From assembly GCF_022898935.1 (NCBI RefSeq), contig NZ_JALIRP010000018.1, forward strand, positions 1 to 63,203: a stretch of 63,203 nt of DNA. Direction: 5' to 3'. The translations under genes were made by a program, and so were the position numbers. The DNA is from Paenibacillus mangrovi (GTDB lineage: Bacteria; Bacillota; Bacilli; Paenibacillales; Paenibacillaceae). Below are positions 8,164 to 17,088 of this stretch, piece by piece (positions within the stretch are counted from its first letter, which is position 1; every line of letters starts with the position of its first letter). The notes under the pieces were generated by a model. The model was not told the origin of the DNA. It did no database searches and saw only the letters and a list, made by a program, of their open reading frames with translations.

Positions 8164-8741
8164 GCGTTCGTTGTTGTCGTCCGCTTCAGAAAGTTGCGCA
8201 GCATCTGGTGTCCGAAATCGGTAATAATCGACTCGGGATGGAACTGTACACCCTCTATAGGGTATTCCTTATGACGAAGCCCCATAATCTCGCCCTCTTC
8301 CGTCTCCGCCGTAATCTCCAGGCAGTCAGGCAGTGTGCTGCGTTCCACCAGCAGGGAATGATACCGCGTCGCCGTGAATGGGGACGGCAGGCCTTCAAAT
8401 ACGGATGTCCCATGATGCAGAATCGGTGAGGTCTTGCCGTGCATCAACCGTTCTGCGCGAACCACTTCGCCGCCAAACGCCTGTCCGATGGCCTGGTGTC
8501 CAAGGCAGACGCCGAAGATTGGGACTTTTCCTTTGAAATGCGCGATCGTCTTCAGGCTGATTCCCGCTTCATTCGGCGTGCAGGGTCCCGGCGATATCAG
8601 GATATGATCCGGAGCCAGCTTTTCAATGCCCTGAATATCAATTTCGTCATTGCGGAACACCTTGACTTCTTCTCCCAACTCCCCGAGATATTGAACCAGG
8701 TTATACGTAAAAGAATCATAATTATCAATCACCAGTATCAT
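8160..8741 (-). CDS. pabA: aminodeoxychorismate/anthranilate synthase glutamine amidotransferase subunit
   Basis: Supplies ammonia from glutamine to PabB. It is a 193-residue class I amidotransferase with the catalytic triad C79 (FGVCLGHQAIG), H168 and E170 (VQFHPES). In Bacillus the same subunit serves both PabB and TrpE, and whether that holds here cannot be seen. GGAG stands 8 bases before ATG 8741, and the start overlaps the pabB stop by four bases. Confidence 0.96.
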   Translation of the reverse strand: MILVIDNYDSFTYNLVQYLGELGEEVKVFRNDEIDIQGIEKLAPDHILISPGPCTPNEAGISLKTIAHFKGKVPIFGVCLGHQAIGQAFGGEVVRAERLMHGKTSPILHHGTSVFEGLPSPFTATRYHSLLVERSTLPDCLEITAETEEGEIMGLRHKEYPIEGVQFHPESIITDFGHQMLRNFLKRTTTTNA

Positions 8742-10348
8742 ACTCTCATCTCCTTTTCCCGCCGGATCATGCCAGCAGCCGCTTCTTCTTCACTTAAAAG
8801 GACTGCCTTTACGATCGCCTTGGCTTTATTATGGCACTCACGATACTCACGATACGGCTCGGAGTCGATAACAACCCCTGCGCCGGTCTGAATCATGCCG
8901 ATTTCTTCCGAAACAACTAGCGTTCTTATGATAATATTTAATTCCAAATTGCCGTTATAGTCAATCCAGCCCATGGATCCCGTATAAGGCCCACGTCGTA
9001 CCGGCTCCAGCTCTTCGATAATCTCCATCGTGCGTACTTTCGGTGCCCCTGTAATCGTTCCGCCTGGGAAAAGAGCAGCAATAACATCAAACGCTCCTTT
9101 ACCCTCAGCGAGTCGTCCCTCTACTTGGGATACCAGATGCATCACATGAGAGTAGTGCTCGATCGTCATCAGCTCCGGCACACTTACCGTGCCGTAAGCC
9201 GCCACTTTGCCGATGTCATTGCGTTCCAGATCGACGAGCATGACATGCTCCGCACGCTCTTTCTCGCTGCCGAGAAGCTCCTCTGCCATAGCCTGATCCT
9301 CCTCACGCGTAAGCCCACGGCGGCGGGTACCTGCGATCGGACGGGCGCTGATTAATTCTCCTTGACGTTTCACCAGAAGCTCGGGAGACGCACTCACGAG
9401 ACTGAAGCCCGGCGAACGGAGCAGCCCCATATACGGTGAAGGGTTCAATATGCGAAGCCACTCATAAATCCGCTCCGGCTCAGACAGCAGCTCTTGTTCC
9501 TGTCTGAGCGACAAATTGACCTGGAACACATCACCCTGCCGGATGTAATTCTGAATTTTCTCTACTGCCCGTTCGAAGCCCTGCTGTGAAAAAGCGCTGC
9601 GCATGCCGGGCCATTGTCCTTCATCAGTACGGGACTGCGAATCCACCATGTGCTTTTGCCGCAAATTCCGTTCTTCATTCAGCTCGGTCTGCACCTTTTC
9701 CGTGAATTGACGCCAGCTTGCAAGCATCCGTTCTGCTTTATCCTGCGCCGCTTCCATCATGCGTGCCAGGTCAACTCCGCTTTCCTTTGATACTGGCGTA
9801 TGAACAGTACAGAAGAGCTTATGTGTGGCATGATCGTAGATCCAAACCTCTTCAAGCCGCATCCATAGATAATCCGGAATTTTCGGATTGTCTGCCGCAC
9901 TCGTAGGTATGGTTTCCAGGAAGCGGACTATGTCATATCCGAGGAATCCGACCGAGCCGCCAAGAAACGGAGGCATTTCAGCAGACAGCTCCGCCAAATC
10001 CTGTGCTGAAGGAGCCTGAAAGGGCTCCATCCACCGCTTAATGACTTCGAGCGGCGCGCCGGTTGTTTTTTGCATGCTGCCACTTCTTAGTTCATGAATC
10101 TCCGCCTGATGTCCCTTACCTTGGAGAAGCGATACAGGTGCAAGCCCCAGGTACGTGTAACGTCCATCCTTGCCGCTTTCAAGAACAAAGGAATGCGGGG
10201 ACGCCTGCTCCCAGGCGTGTGACCACGATGCTGGCAGGCCTGCTGCCTCAGCAGGCACTTCCGTTTCAAGTACATATGGCAAAATGGTGTAGCCCTCTTC
10301 CACCCACCTTTTCCAATATTCAAGCGTAATCATGCTGTCCCCTTTCAC
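8738..10348 (-). CDS. pabB: aminodeoxychorismate synthase component I
   Basis: Aminates chorismate with ammonia from PabA, opening p-aminobenzoate synthesis. It is a 536-residue TrpE/PabB-type enzyme with an N-terminal regulatory-like domain (about 1-200) and a C-terminal chorismate-binding domain (about 260-520; GGTITGAPKVRTMEIIEE, QTGAGVVIDSEPYREYREC). The segment SARPIAGTRRRG has Ala where E. coli PabB has its catalytic Lys (PIKGT), which is the TrpE-like form, so the assignment rests on the pab/fol operon. The start is ambiguous: ATG 10348 (AAGGGATGAGG upstream) or ATG 10333 (AAAGGGG, 5 bases). It is the first gene of its operon. Confidence 0.92.
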   Translation of the reverse strand: MKGDSMITLEYWKRWVEEGYTILPYVLETEVPAEAAGLPASWSHAWEQASPHSFVLESGKDGRYTYLGLAPVSLLQGKGHQAEIHELRSGSMQKTTGAPLEVIKRWMEPFQAPSAQDLAELSAEMPPFLGGSVGFLGYDIVRFLETIPTSAADNPKIPDYLWMRLEEVWIYDHATHKLFCTVHTPVSKESGVDLARMMEAAQDKAERMLASWRQFTEKVQTELNEERNLRQKHMVDSQSRTDEGQWPGMRSAFSQQGFERAVEKIQNYIRQGDVFQVNLSLRQEQELLSEPERIYEWLRILNPSPYMGLLRSPGFSLVSASPELLVKRQGELISARPIAGTRRRGLTREEDQAMAEELLGSEKERAEHVMLVDLERNDIGKVAAYGTVSVPELMTIEHYSHVMHLVSQVEGRLAEGKGAFDVIAALFPGGTITGAPKVRTMEIIEELEPVRRGPYTGSMGWIDYNGNLELNIIIRTLVVSEEIGMIQTGAGVVIDSEPYREYRECHNKAKAIVKAVLLSEEEAAAGMIRREKEMRV

Positions 10349-10389
10349 ATCCTCATCCCTTCTGCTGCAAGAGCTTTCTATTGGTTGTC

Positions 10390-10418
10390 AGTATACTTTG
10401 CCCGCTGCCCTTTTGAAA
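10390..10418 (-). promoter_or_regulatory. pab/fol operon promoter
   Basis: -35 TTTCAA (10413-10418), 17-bp spacer, -10 TATACT (10390-10395), about 35 bp upstream of pabB. The -35 is weak. Confidence 0.5.
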
Positions 10419-10473
10419 AGACTTTTCCTGAGTTTTTTTTACCAAAGGAAAATGAATGGTTATTCCTCAATCC

Positions 10474-10509
10474 AAAAAAATCCCTGCTACTGTATCTACA
10501 GCAGCAGGG
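10474..10509 (-). terminator. terminator after cysK
   Basis: Minus-strand hairpin CCCTGCTGCTGTA / TACAGTAGCAGGG followed by ATTTTTTT. Confidence 0.9.
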
Positions 10510-10531
10510 GCAATTATCAATGTATGTTATA

Positions 10532-11470
10532 TTATCCTTCAAAATTGTACAGCGGCGTGCTCAGGTAACGTTCGCCGTTACTTGGAATAATCGCAACGAC
10601 GCGTTTGCCTTTTCCAAGCTCCTTAGCAACCTTAAGAGCGGCAAATATTGCAGCGCCTGAGGAGATGCCTCCCAGAACGCCTTCTTCTTTCGCAACGCGG
10701 CGCGCTGTTTCGAATGCTTCATCATTTTCCACATGGACGATTTCATCGTAAATTTCACGATTGAGGATATCAGGAATAAAGTTGGCGCCAAGTCCTTGGA
10801 TTTTATGAGGTCCTGGTTTGCCGCCGGACAGGATCGGAGAAGCCGCAGGCTCTACCGCTACGATTTTGATATCAGGGAAGCTCTTCTTCAGTACTTCGCC
10901 TGCTCCGGAGATGGTGCCTCCTGTACCGATGCCTGCAACAAATGCGTCGAGTGTACCGCCGATGGATTCAATAGCATCCACGATTTCCGGACCCGTGGTT
11001 TCGCGGTGGATTTTCACGTTGGCCGGATTTCTGAACTGTTCAGCCATAAAATAGCCTGGATTTTCACTTACGATCTCTTCGGCTTTTTTAACTGCGCCGT
11101 TCATGCCTTCCGCTCCTGGCGTCAGCACTAGCTCAGCTCCATAAGCACGAAGCAGGTTTCGGCGCTCCAAGCTCATGGTTTCCGGCATAACGATCAACGC
11201 TTTATATCCTTTTGCAGCAGCTACCATAGCCAGGCCGATCCCTGTATTCCCGCTTGTTGCTTCAACGATCGTGCCGCCTGGTTTCAGCGTGCCGTCTTTT
11301 TCCGCTTCTTCAACGATGCTGATGGCGATCCGGTCCTTAACGCTTGCGCCAGGGTTTTGGTATTCCAGCTTGATATAGATTTCCGCGCTGTCTTCCGGAA
11401 CCAGACGGTTCAAACGAACGAGTGGAGTACTGCCGATGAGTTCAGTAACATTATTAACGACTTTCGCCAT
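10532..11470 (-). CDS. cysK: cysteine synthase (O-acetylserine sulfhydrylase)
   Basis: Makes L-cysteine from O-acetylserine and sulfide with pyridoxal phosphate. With the chosen start it has 312 residues. K45 in NPGASVKDR is the cofactor lysine, TSGNTG (72-77) binds the cofactor and substrate, and GTGGTISG binds the phosphate. ATG 11470 is chosen because GGGAGGAA lies 7 bases upstream and the protein then begins AKVVNNVTELIG as in the family; an upstream start at 11503 has no such support. It is monocistronic, with its own promoter and a 15-bp palindrome at the predicted transcription start. Confidence 0.96.
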   Translation of the reverse strand: MAKVVNNVTELIGSTPLVRLNRLVPEDSAEIYIKLEYQNPGASVKDRIAISIVEEAEKDGTLKPGGTIVEATSGNTGIGLAMVAAAKGYKALIVMPETMSLERRNLLRAYGAELVLTPGAEGMNGAVKKAEEIVSENPGYFMAEQFRNPANVKIHRETTGPEIVDAIESIGGTLDAFVAGIGTGGTISGAGEVLKKSFPDIKIVAVEPAASPILSGGKPGPHKIQGLGANFIPDILNREIYDEIVHVENDEAFETARRVAKEEGVLGGISSGAAIFAALKVAKELGKGKRVVAIIPSNGERYLSTPLYNFEG

Positions 11471-11568
11471 AAGAAAATTCCTCCCATATCTAATGGTAAT
11501 CATTGTTATATATACGATTCAAAAGAGGCATCTGGTTGTTTAACTATTTTATTTCCGAGTAATTAAGT

Positions 11569-11583
11569 AGGTATTTAATACCT
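11569..11583. promoter_or_regulatory. palindromic operator at the cysK transcription start
   Basis: Perfect 15-bp palindrome AGGTATTTAATACCT, beginning 2-3 bp downstream of the cysK -10. A repressor bound here would block initiation. CymR, the Bacillus cysteine regulator, is the obvious candidate but I cannot verify the motif. Confidence 0.55.
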
Positions 11584-11585
11584 TT

Positions 11586-11614
11586 ATCTTAACAACCTTC
11601 CATACGAATGTCAA
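11586..11614 (-). promoter_or_regulatory. cysK promoter (sigma-A)
   Basis: -35 TTGACA (11609-11614), 17-bp spacer, -10 TAAGAT (11586-11591). Confidence 0.75.
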
Positions 11615-11656
11615 TATGAACCATACATAACGTGGGCCTATTCCACTACGGCTTGG

Positions 11657-11707
11657 CAAAAAAACAAACCCTGCTTAGTGGAGGAATATCCTCGCGGCAA
11701 AGGTTTG
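11657..11707 (-). terminator. terminator after the YacD-like foldase gene
   Basis: Minus-strand outer stem CAAACC / GGTTTG and inner stem GAGGA / TCCTC, followed by seven T's. Confidence 0.8.
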
Positions 11708-11732
11708 ATCACTCGTATTATTTTATATCTGT

Positions 11733-12683
11733 TCAGAGGTTGGTTTTCTTAATCAATCGGGCCCCGTACTTACCCCTGAGCTCGGCCTCCAGCTGGGTTA
11801 GTGGTACGGCTTTATTCAGGGCAAGCTGCTTGCGCACATCGGCCCGGATTTCCGAGCTGCTGAGCGGCTCCTTTTTTACAATATCAATAACCTGCATGAC
11901 TGCATACCCTCCATCACCGAGCTCAATAGGACCGGCAATATCTCCTGCTTCCAGATCCTTGGCGGTGCTCAGCAGCTCCTTCGGGACGAACGGGTCGTCA
12001 TCCTCTATCATGCCCAGTCTTCCACCCTGCATTCGGGTGTACTCGTCCAGCGAAAGTTCTTCGGCGAGCTTGCCGAAATCCTCTCCCTGCTCCAGGCGGT
12101 CGAGCGTTTTATTGGCCTCTTTGCGGCTTTTAAGCTTAATCCAGGCCAGCGCGTATTCCTTTTTTGGCTCAAACTCATCTTTGTGCTGCTCGATATATCG
12201 GTCAACCTCTTCATCACTGATTTCGATGTGAGCGATGGCGATATTTTCGAGTGTCAGCTGATAGGCCGCCTCCGCCCGGATATCCTCCGGACTCATTCCC
12301 AGCTGTACCGACATGGCCTGATAATAGGCGTCCTCCGATTCGTAACCTGCAGCATCGTTTTTGATTCTGTCAGCGATCTCCTCCGGTGTAACCTCGATAT
12401 GAAGAGCCTTCGCTTCGGCGTATACCGCTTTCTGATTCAGCATCTGCAAAAGCACCTCGTGCCCATGCGTTCGCTTCAGCTCTTCTACCCACTCATCTTC
12501 CGTAATGAGCTGACCGTCAAAGGATGCCACGGCATCAAGGCTGCTTGATTCTTCTTCCGGCTCATATACCGATCCCGCAGGCTTTAATCCACGGATGACG
12601 ATCAGGCTCCCCATAAGCAGCACTCCCGCTGCCAAAATGATGACTGCGGCCCAAAGCGCCTTTTCTTGTCTGGTCATCATCAT
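11733..12683 (-). CDS. membrane-anchored peptidyl-prolyl isomerase, parvulin/SurA type (YacD-like)
   Basis: A 316-residue extracytoplasmic folding factor. One hydrophobic anchor (about 9-31) follows a short basic N terminus with no lipobox. A SurA-like chaperone region (about 55-165) comes next, then a parvulin-like domain (about 170-280; GEDFGKLAEELSLDEYTRMQGG and GDIAGPIELGDGGYAVMQV). GGAG lies 7 bases before ATG 12683. It sits between hslO and cysK, where B. subtilis has yacD. Isomerase activity is inferred from the fold; its clients are unknown. Confidence 0.88.
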   Translation of the reverse strand: MMMTRQEKALWAAVIILAAGVLLMGSLIVIRGLKPAGSVYEPEEESSSLDAVASFDGQLITEDEWVEELKRTHGHEVLLQMLNQKAVYAEAKALHIEVTPEEIADRIKNDAAGYESEDAYYQAMSVQLGMSPEDIRAEAAYQLTLENIAIAHIEISDEEVDRYIEQHKDEFEPKKEYALAWIKLKSRKEANKTLDRLEQGEDFGKLAEELSLDEYTRMQGGRLGMIEDDDPFVPKELLSTAKDLEAGDIAGPIELGDGGYAVMQVIDIVKKEPLSSSEIRADVRKQLALNKAVPLTQLEAELRGKYGARLIKKTNL

Positions 12684-12701
12684 CTTAGTACTCCGTCCGC
12701 C

Positions 12702-13586
12702 TTAATGAATTGCTTTTTCAAGAATCTGCTGCAGCTCATCTTTTTTAAACGTATAGGCTTCATTGCAGAAGTGGCATACGACTTCCGCCTTGCCGTCTTC
12801 TTCAATCAACTGCTCCAGCTCGCTCTTACCAAGGCTGACAAGGGTCTGCTCTACGCGTTCACGCGAGCATTGGCACTGAAAACGAATATCCATCTGTTCG
12901 AGAATCTCCACGTCCGGCAGCAGCCGGCGCAGCATCTCATCAAGCTCTAATCCTTGATCCAGCAGCGACGTTACCGGCGGCATCGTCCCCACAGCCTGCT
13001 CGATCACGGTAATCTCCTCGTCACTGAGTCCAGGCAGAAGTTGTATGATAAATCCTCCGGCCACAATGACCGAATTGTCAGGAGCGACAAGCACACCAAG
13101 CCCCACAGCCGACGGCGTCTGCTCGGAAACCGCGAAATAGTACGTAAAATCCTCGCCTAGCTCACCGGAAATAATCGGTACGCTTCCGCGGTAAGGCTCT
13201 TTCAAACCCAAATCCTTAATGACATTCAAAAAGCCCTCGCGGCCCACAGCCCCTGCCACATCCAGCTTGCCCATGCTGTTGCTCGGCAAATGGACATGAG
13301 GCTCATTCACGTAACCTCTGACTTCGCCTTTAGCGTTGGCATCAACGACAACTTGGCCGATAGGTCCATTGCCTTGTACCTGAATTGTCAGTCTTTCTTC
13401 ACCTTTCAACATGGCGCCCATCATCGCTGCGGCCGTCAACGTGCGTCCCATAGCCGCTGTAGCAACTGGCCAAGTGTCATGTCTTTGGCGAAGCTCCTCC
13501 ACGAGCGCGGTTGTTCTTACTGCGAAGGCCCGGATGCGGCCGCCCATTGCGGTGCCTCGGATGAGGCGATCTTGTTTATGTTCCAT
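12702..13586 (-). CDS. hslO: redox-regulated chaperone Hsp33
   Basis: A cytoplasmic holdase switched on by oxidative unfolding. It has 294 residues. The C-terminal zinc/redox switch is complete: C238 and C240 (FQCQCSRE) plus C271 and C274 (VVCHFCNE), the CxC...CxxC pattern. The N-terminal substrate-binding domain starts with RLIRGTAMGGRIRAF. GGGGG lies about 11 bases before the ATG. The gene is 16 bases upstream of the foldase gene and likely co-transcribed with it. Confidence 0.97.
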   Translation of the reverse strand: MEHKQDRLIRGTAMGGRIRAFAVRTTALVEELRQRHDTWPVATAAMGRTLTAAAMMGAMLKGEERLTIQVQGNGPIGQVVVDANAKGEVRGYVNEPHVHLPSNSMGKLDVAGAVGREGFLNVIKDLGLKEPYRGSVPIISGELGEDFTYYFAVSEQTPSAVGLGVLVAPDNSVIVAGGFIIQLLPGLSDEEITVIEQAVGTMPPVTSLLDQGLELDEMLRRLLPDVEILEQMDIRFQCQCSRERVEQTLVSLGKSELEQLIEEDGKAEVVCHFCNEAYTFKKDELQQILEKAIH

Positions 13587-13743
13587 GTCTTCTCTTAGCC
13601 CCCTTGCTCTCTAATTAACCGAAATAGCGGCTTTATTTTAAATGCTTTCGCCGCTCTTCGTCCTATTGTTTCCTAAATGGCAAAGAAAACATCTTATCGA
13701 GTGGTCCCTCATGTTATGCTGATCATTCATGCCCAAAAGAGAG

Positions 13744-14511
13744 TCAGCTATTGCGCTCATAAATGAGACGTAGCCCCTCAAGTGTTAACAGCGGATTCAC
13801 CTCATCGATGGCCTCCGATTCGCTGGCAATAAGCTCTGCCAGTCCACCGGTGGCAACGACCTTGAGTCTCGGCGCTCCCATTTCCTGCTTCATCCGTTTC
13901 ACGATACCATCCACCTGCCCGGCATATCCAAAAATAATCCCGGCCTGCATCGCATGAACCGTGTTACGGCCAATAACTTTTTTGGGCTTTTCCAGCTCAA
14001 TGCGCGGAAGCTTCGATGCCCGCTCAACCAAGGCCTCGGTCGCGATTCCGATCCCTGGAACGATCGCACCCCCGAGATAAGCTCCTTTTTCATCGATGCA
14101 GTCGAATGTGGTCGCCGTCCCGAAGTCCACCACCACAAGCGGTCCCTTATACAAGTCTACCGCCGCAACGGCGTTTACAATCCGATCCGCTCCGACCTCA
14201 CGCGGATTTTCGTTGCGAAGATTCACCCCTGTTTTAATGCCGGGCCCAACCATAAGGGGTTGCTTGTGGATATACTTACGGCACATTTCCTCAATGATAT
14301 GCACCATTGGCGGGACTACAGAGGACATAATAACCCCCTGAATATCTGAAATATGTATCCCTGACATGTGGAACAAATTATGAAACCAAACCCCGTATTC
14401 ATCCGCTGTAGATTGACGTATGGTGCTGAGACGGAAATGATGCAAAAGCTCGCGTCCCTTGTATATGCCTAGCACAATGTTGGTATTCCCGATATCGATG
14501 ACAAGGATCAC
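13744..14511 (-). CDS. coaX: type III pantothenate kinase
   Basis: First step of coenzyme A synthesis: ATP-dependent phosphorylation of pantothenate. A GTG start at 14511 is chosen, with AAAGGAGG 8-10 bases upstream, giving 255 residues that begin MILVIDIGNTN. That carries the ASKHA-fold phosphate-1 motif (DIGNTN, 6-11). VVDFGTATTFD is the second phosphate motif and GADRIVNA the pantothenate-site motif. A longer reading to 14571 runs through the nadC end and lacks a ribosome site. It directly follows nadC. Confidence 0.95.
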   Translation of the reverse strand: MILVIDIGNTNIVLGIYKGRELLHHFRLSTIRQSTADEYGVWFHNLFHMSGIHISDIQGVIMSSVVPPMVHIIEEMCRKYIHKQPLMVGPGIKTGVNLRNENPREVGADRIVNAVAAVDLYKGPLVVVDFGTATTFDCIDEKGAYLGGAIVPGIGIATEALVERASKLPRIELEKPKKVIGRNTVHAMQAGIIFGYAGQVDGIVKRMKQEMGAPRLKVVATGGLAELIASESEAIDEVNPLLTLEGLRLIYERNS

Positions 14512-14527
14512 GGAGACGATTCCTCCT

Positions 14528-15388
14528 TTACTTGACAGCGCCCAGATCCAAACTGATGTCCAGGCTCTCAAAAGAATAGGTTAACCGCCCTACAGATATC
14601 ACGTCAACCCCGCACTCAGCAATTTCTTTAACCGTCTGTAACGAAACATTTCCGGAAGCCTCTACACGGACATGGGGAGCCTTGGATTTGATCCGTCTAA
14701 CGGCCTCTTTCATCATTGGCTTGTCCATATTGTCCAGCATAATAATGTCTGCTCCAGCATCCAAAGCCTCTTCAACCTGCTGTAGCGATTCCGTTTCCAC
14801 TTCGATCGTCATCGTGTGTGGAATATGGGAGCGTGCGCGCTCCACCGCTCTGCGGATGCCCCCTGCTCCCTTGATATGGTTGTCCTTAATCATAACGGCA
14901 TCATACAGCCCAAACCGGTGATTAGATCCTCCGCCGACCCGTACGGCATATTTCTCAAGCATGCGGTGTCCCGGCGTCGTTTTGCGTGTATCTACCAGCC
15001 GCGCTTCAAGCCCTTCAAGCGCATCCACGAACATCCGGGTTCGGGAGGCTATGCCCGACAGGCGCTGCAGCAGGTTCAAGGCGATCCGTTCACCGGTTAA
15101 AATATGATGCGTACTTCCTTCCACAACCGCGAGTACCGTTCCTTTTGCCACATGATCTCCGTCCTTGACATGGGCTGTGAACGAGAGGGAAGGGTCAACT
15201 ACCTGGAACACAAGCTCCGCGACCGGAATACCGGCCACAATGCCCGCCTCCTTCGCATGGATAATACCCTTCGATTCATGTCCCGCCGGTATCGTCGTCA
15301 TGGTCGTAATATCGCCGGAGCCTACGTCCTCTTTCAGCCACAAGCGGATCGATTCCACCAGACCCTCGTTATATCCGTTAAACATCAT
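14528..15388 (-). CDS. nadC: nicotinate-nucleotide pyrophosphorylase (quinolinate phosphoribosyltransferase)
   Basis: Converts quinolinate and PRPP to nicotinate mononucleotide. ATG 15388, preceded by TGGAGGAA at 7 bases, gives 286 residues, the family norm. Signatures include LKEDVGSGDITT (N-terminal), RLVDTRKTTPGHR with the substrate-binding arginine and lysines, GGGSNHRFGL, and VEVETESLQQ with the catalytic glutamate. The start overlaps the nadB stop by 11 bases. The gene closes the nadA-nadB-nadC pathway cluster. Confidence 0.96.
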   Translation of the reverse strand: MMFNGYNEGLVESIRLWLKEDVGSGDITTMTTIPAGHESKGIIHAKEAGIVAGIPVAELVFQVVDPSLSFTAHVKDGDHVAKGTVLAVVEGSTHHILTGERIALNLLQRLSGIASRTRMFVDALEGLEARLVDTRKTTPGHRMLEKYAVRVGGGSNHRFGLYDAVMIKDNHIKGAGGIRRAVERARSHIPHTMTIEVETESLQQVEEALDAGADIIMLDNMDKPMMKEAVRRIKSKAPHVRVEASGNVSLQTVKEIAECGVDVISVGRLTYSFESLDISLDLGAVK

Positions 15389-17003
15389 CGCTGAATTCCT
15401 CCATGATTTCATCTTCACGATGCTGAAGCAAATGCTTCCGCCACATCGCGTCGTCTTTATGAGGATAATCCTCCCTATAATGCGCCCCACGGCTCTCCTG
15501 GCGTTCCAGTGCGGCACAGGTAACCAGTAGACAGCTTATCAGCATGTTTGCGAACTCAAACTCTTCCTTGCGGGTAAGCTCCCCATGAAAAATCGGAAGC
15601 TGGCGTTTCAGCTCTTCCATCCCTTTATAAAGCAGCGCCTCGTTCCGTCTTAGTCCGACGTATCTGACCATCACCTTCTGCAGCTTCAGTCTGCGTTCAA
15701 TGATCGCCTGCTTCGGAGCTCCCATCCGTTCCTTATCTACGTGGAAAATATCCAAAATATCCCCGGCTGCGCTCAGAGGTTTAAGACCTCTGATCCGATT
15801 CACAATTCTTTTGCCAAAAACGATGGCCTCAGACAGTGAATTGCTCGCCAAACGATTAGCACCATGCACACCTGTCGAGGAGACCTCGCCACAGGCAAAC
15901 AGACGCGACACACTGCTTTCCCCATTAAGATCCGTTTTGACTCCACCCATCATATAATGCGCAGCCGGAGCAACCGGAATCCAATCCGCCGCCATGTCCA
16001 GCCCGTAATTCATGCAGGTTTCGTAAATGGTGGGAAAACGGTGCTTGATCATATCCTCCGGTTCATGCGTAATATCCAGATACACGAACGTGGACTTAGT
16101 GTCCTCCATCTCGCTGACAATGGCCCTCGCAACGATGTCACGTGGAGCAAGCTCGAGCAGATCATGGTATTTTTCCATAAAACGTTCGCCCTTGATATTC
16201 CTGAGAACAGCACCCTCACCGCGTACAGCCTCCGAAATCAGGAAGCGCGGTGCCCCCGGGTAGCACAGAGCCGTAGGATGGAATTGGATAAACTCCATAT
16301 CACGGATTTGTGCCCCGGCCCGATAGGCGATGGCAATGCCGTCTGCAGTCGCCACATCCGGATTGGTCGTGTAGCGGTAGAGCTGACCAGCTCCTCCTGT
16401 ACACAGAATCGTGGCAGCAGCTTTCACGTACACCCTCTGTCCATCAGGGCGCTGTATCAGAGCACCAATGCATTCGTTTTGAGAGGAGAGCACATCAATC
16501 ACAAAATGATGCTCCCATAACTTCACGCGTTCATGCAACTGAACCTGTACAGCGAGCGCTCTCACGATCTCGAAGCCGGTTGCATCCCCATTCGCGTGCA
16601 GAATTCGGCGGCGGCTGTGTGCACCTTCCTGGGTTAGAGCAAGCTCCCCGTTCTCAACATCGAAGGATGTACCCAGACGAATCAGTTCTTGTACACCTTC
16701 CGGTCCTTCATTCACGAGTGCATCGACAGCAGCTGATGAGCATAATCCAGCTCCGGCCATCAGCGTATCTTCACGGTGGTAGGTGGGAGAGTCGTCCTCC
16801 GAAGTAACGGCGGCGATCCCTCCCTGAGCATAGCGGGTGTTGCTTTCCAGAAGAGCATTTTTGGTAATCATGATAACGCTATGGTCTTTGCCAGCCTCAA
16901 TGGCCGTATATAATCCCGCAATCCCCGAACCAATTACAATGACATCGGTTTCTATACAGGGCAAGGATTGCAAGTCAAAGTCAACCAAATACTGTGGAAT
17001 CAT
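15378..17003 (-). CDS. nadB: L-aspartate oxidase
   Basis: FAD enzyme that oxidises aspartate to iminoaspartate, handed to NadA. ATG 17003 has AGGTGA 8 bases upstream and gives 541 residues; a GTG at 17015 is possible but has a weak ribosome site. The FAD dinucleotide motif is VIGSGIAGLYTA (23-34). The succinate-dehydrogenase-like active region reads QFHPTALCYPGAP and EAVRGEGA, and HYMMGGVKTDLNG lies in the substrate-cap part. A helical C-terminal domain follows. It sits 85 bases after nadA. Confidence 0.96.
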   Translation of the reverse strand: MIPQYLVDFDLQSLPCIETDVIVIGSGIAGLYTAIEAGKDHSVIMITKNALLESNTRYAQGGIAAVTSEDDSPTYHREDTLMAGAGLCSSAAVDALVNEGPEGVQELIRLGTSFDVENGELALTQEGAHSRRRILHANGDATGFEIVRALAVQVQLHERVKLWEHHFVIDVLSSQNECIGALIQRPDGQRVYVKAAATILCTGGAGQLYRYTTNPDVATADGIAIAYRAGAQIRDMEFIQFHPTALCYPGAPRFLISEAVRGEGAVLRNIKGERFMEKYHDLLELAPRDIVARAIVSEMEDTKSTFVYLDITHEPEDMIKHRFPTIYETCMNYGLDMAADWIPVAPAAHYMMGGVKTDLNGESSVSRLFACGEVSSTGVHGANRLASNSLSEAIVFGKRIVNRIRGLKPLSAAGDILDIFHVDKERMGAPKQAIIERRLKLQKVMVRYVGLRRNEALLYKGMEELKRQLPIFHGELTRKEEFEFANMLISCLLVTCAALERQESRGAHYREDYPHKDDAMWRKHLLQHREDEIMEEFSDDV

Positions 17004-17088
17004 GGATCCATTCACCTGTCTTAAGAGAAAGAGTAGCGCATGCTGGTGCGATCAAAAAAATAGTTGCTCTAATTTTCTTGATTGCGCC

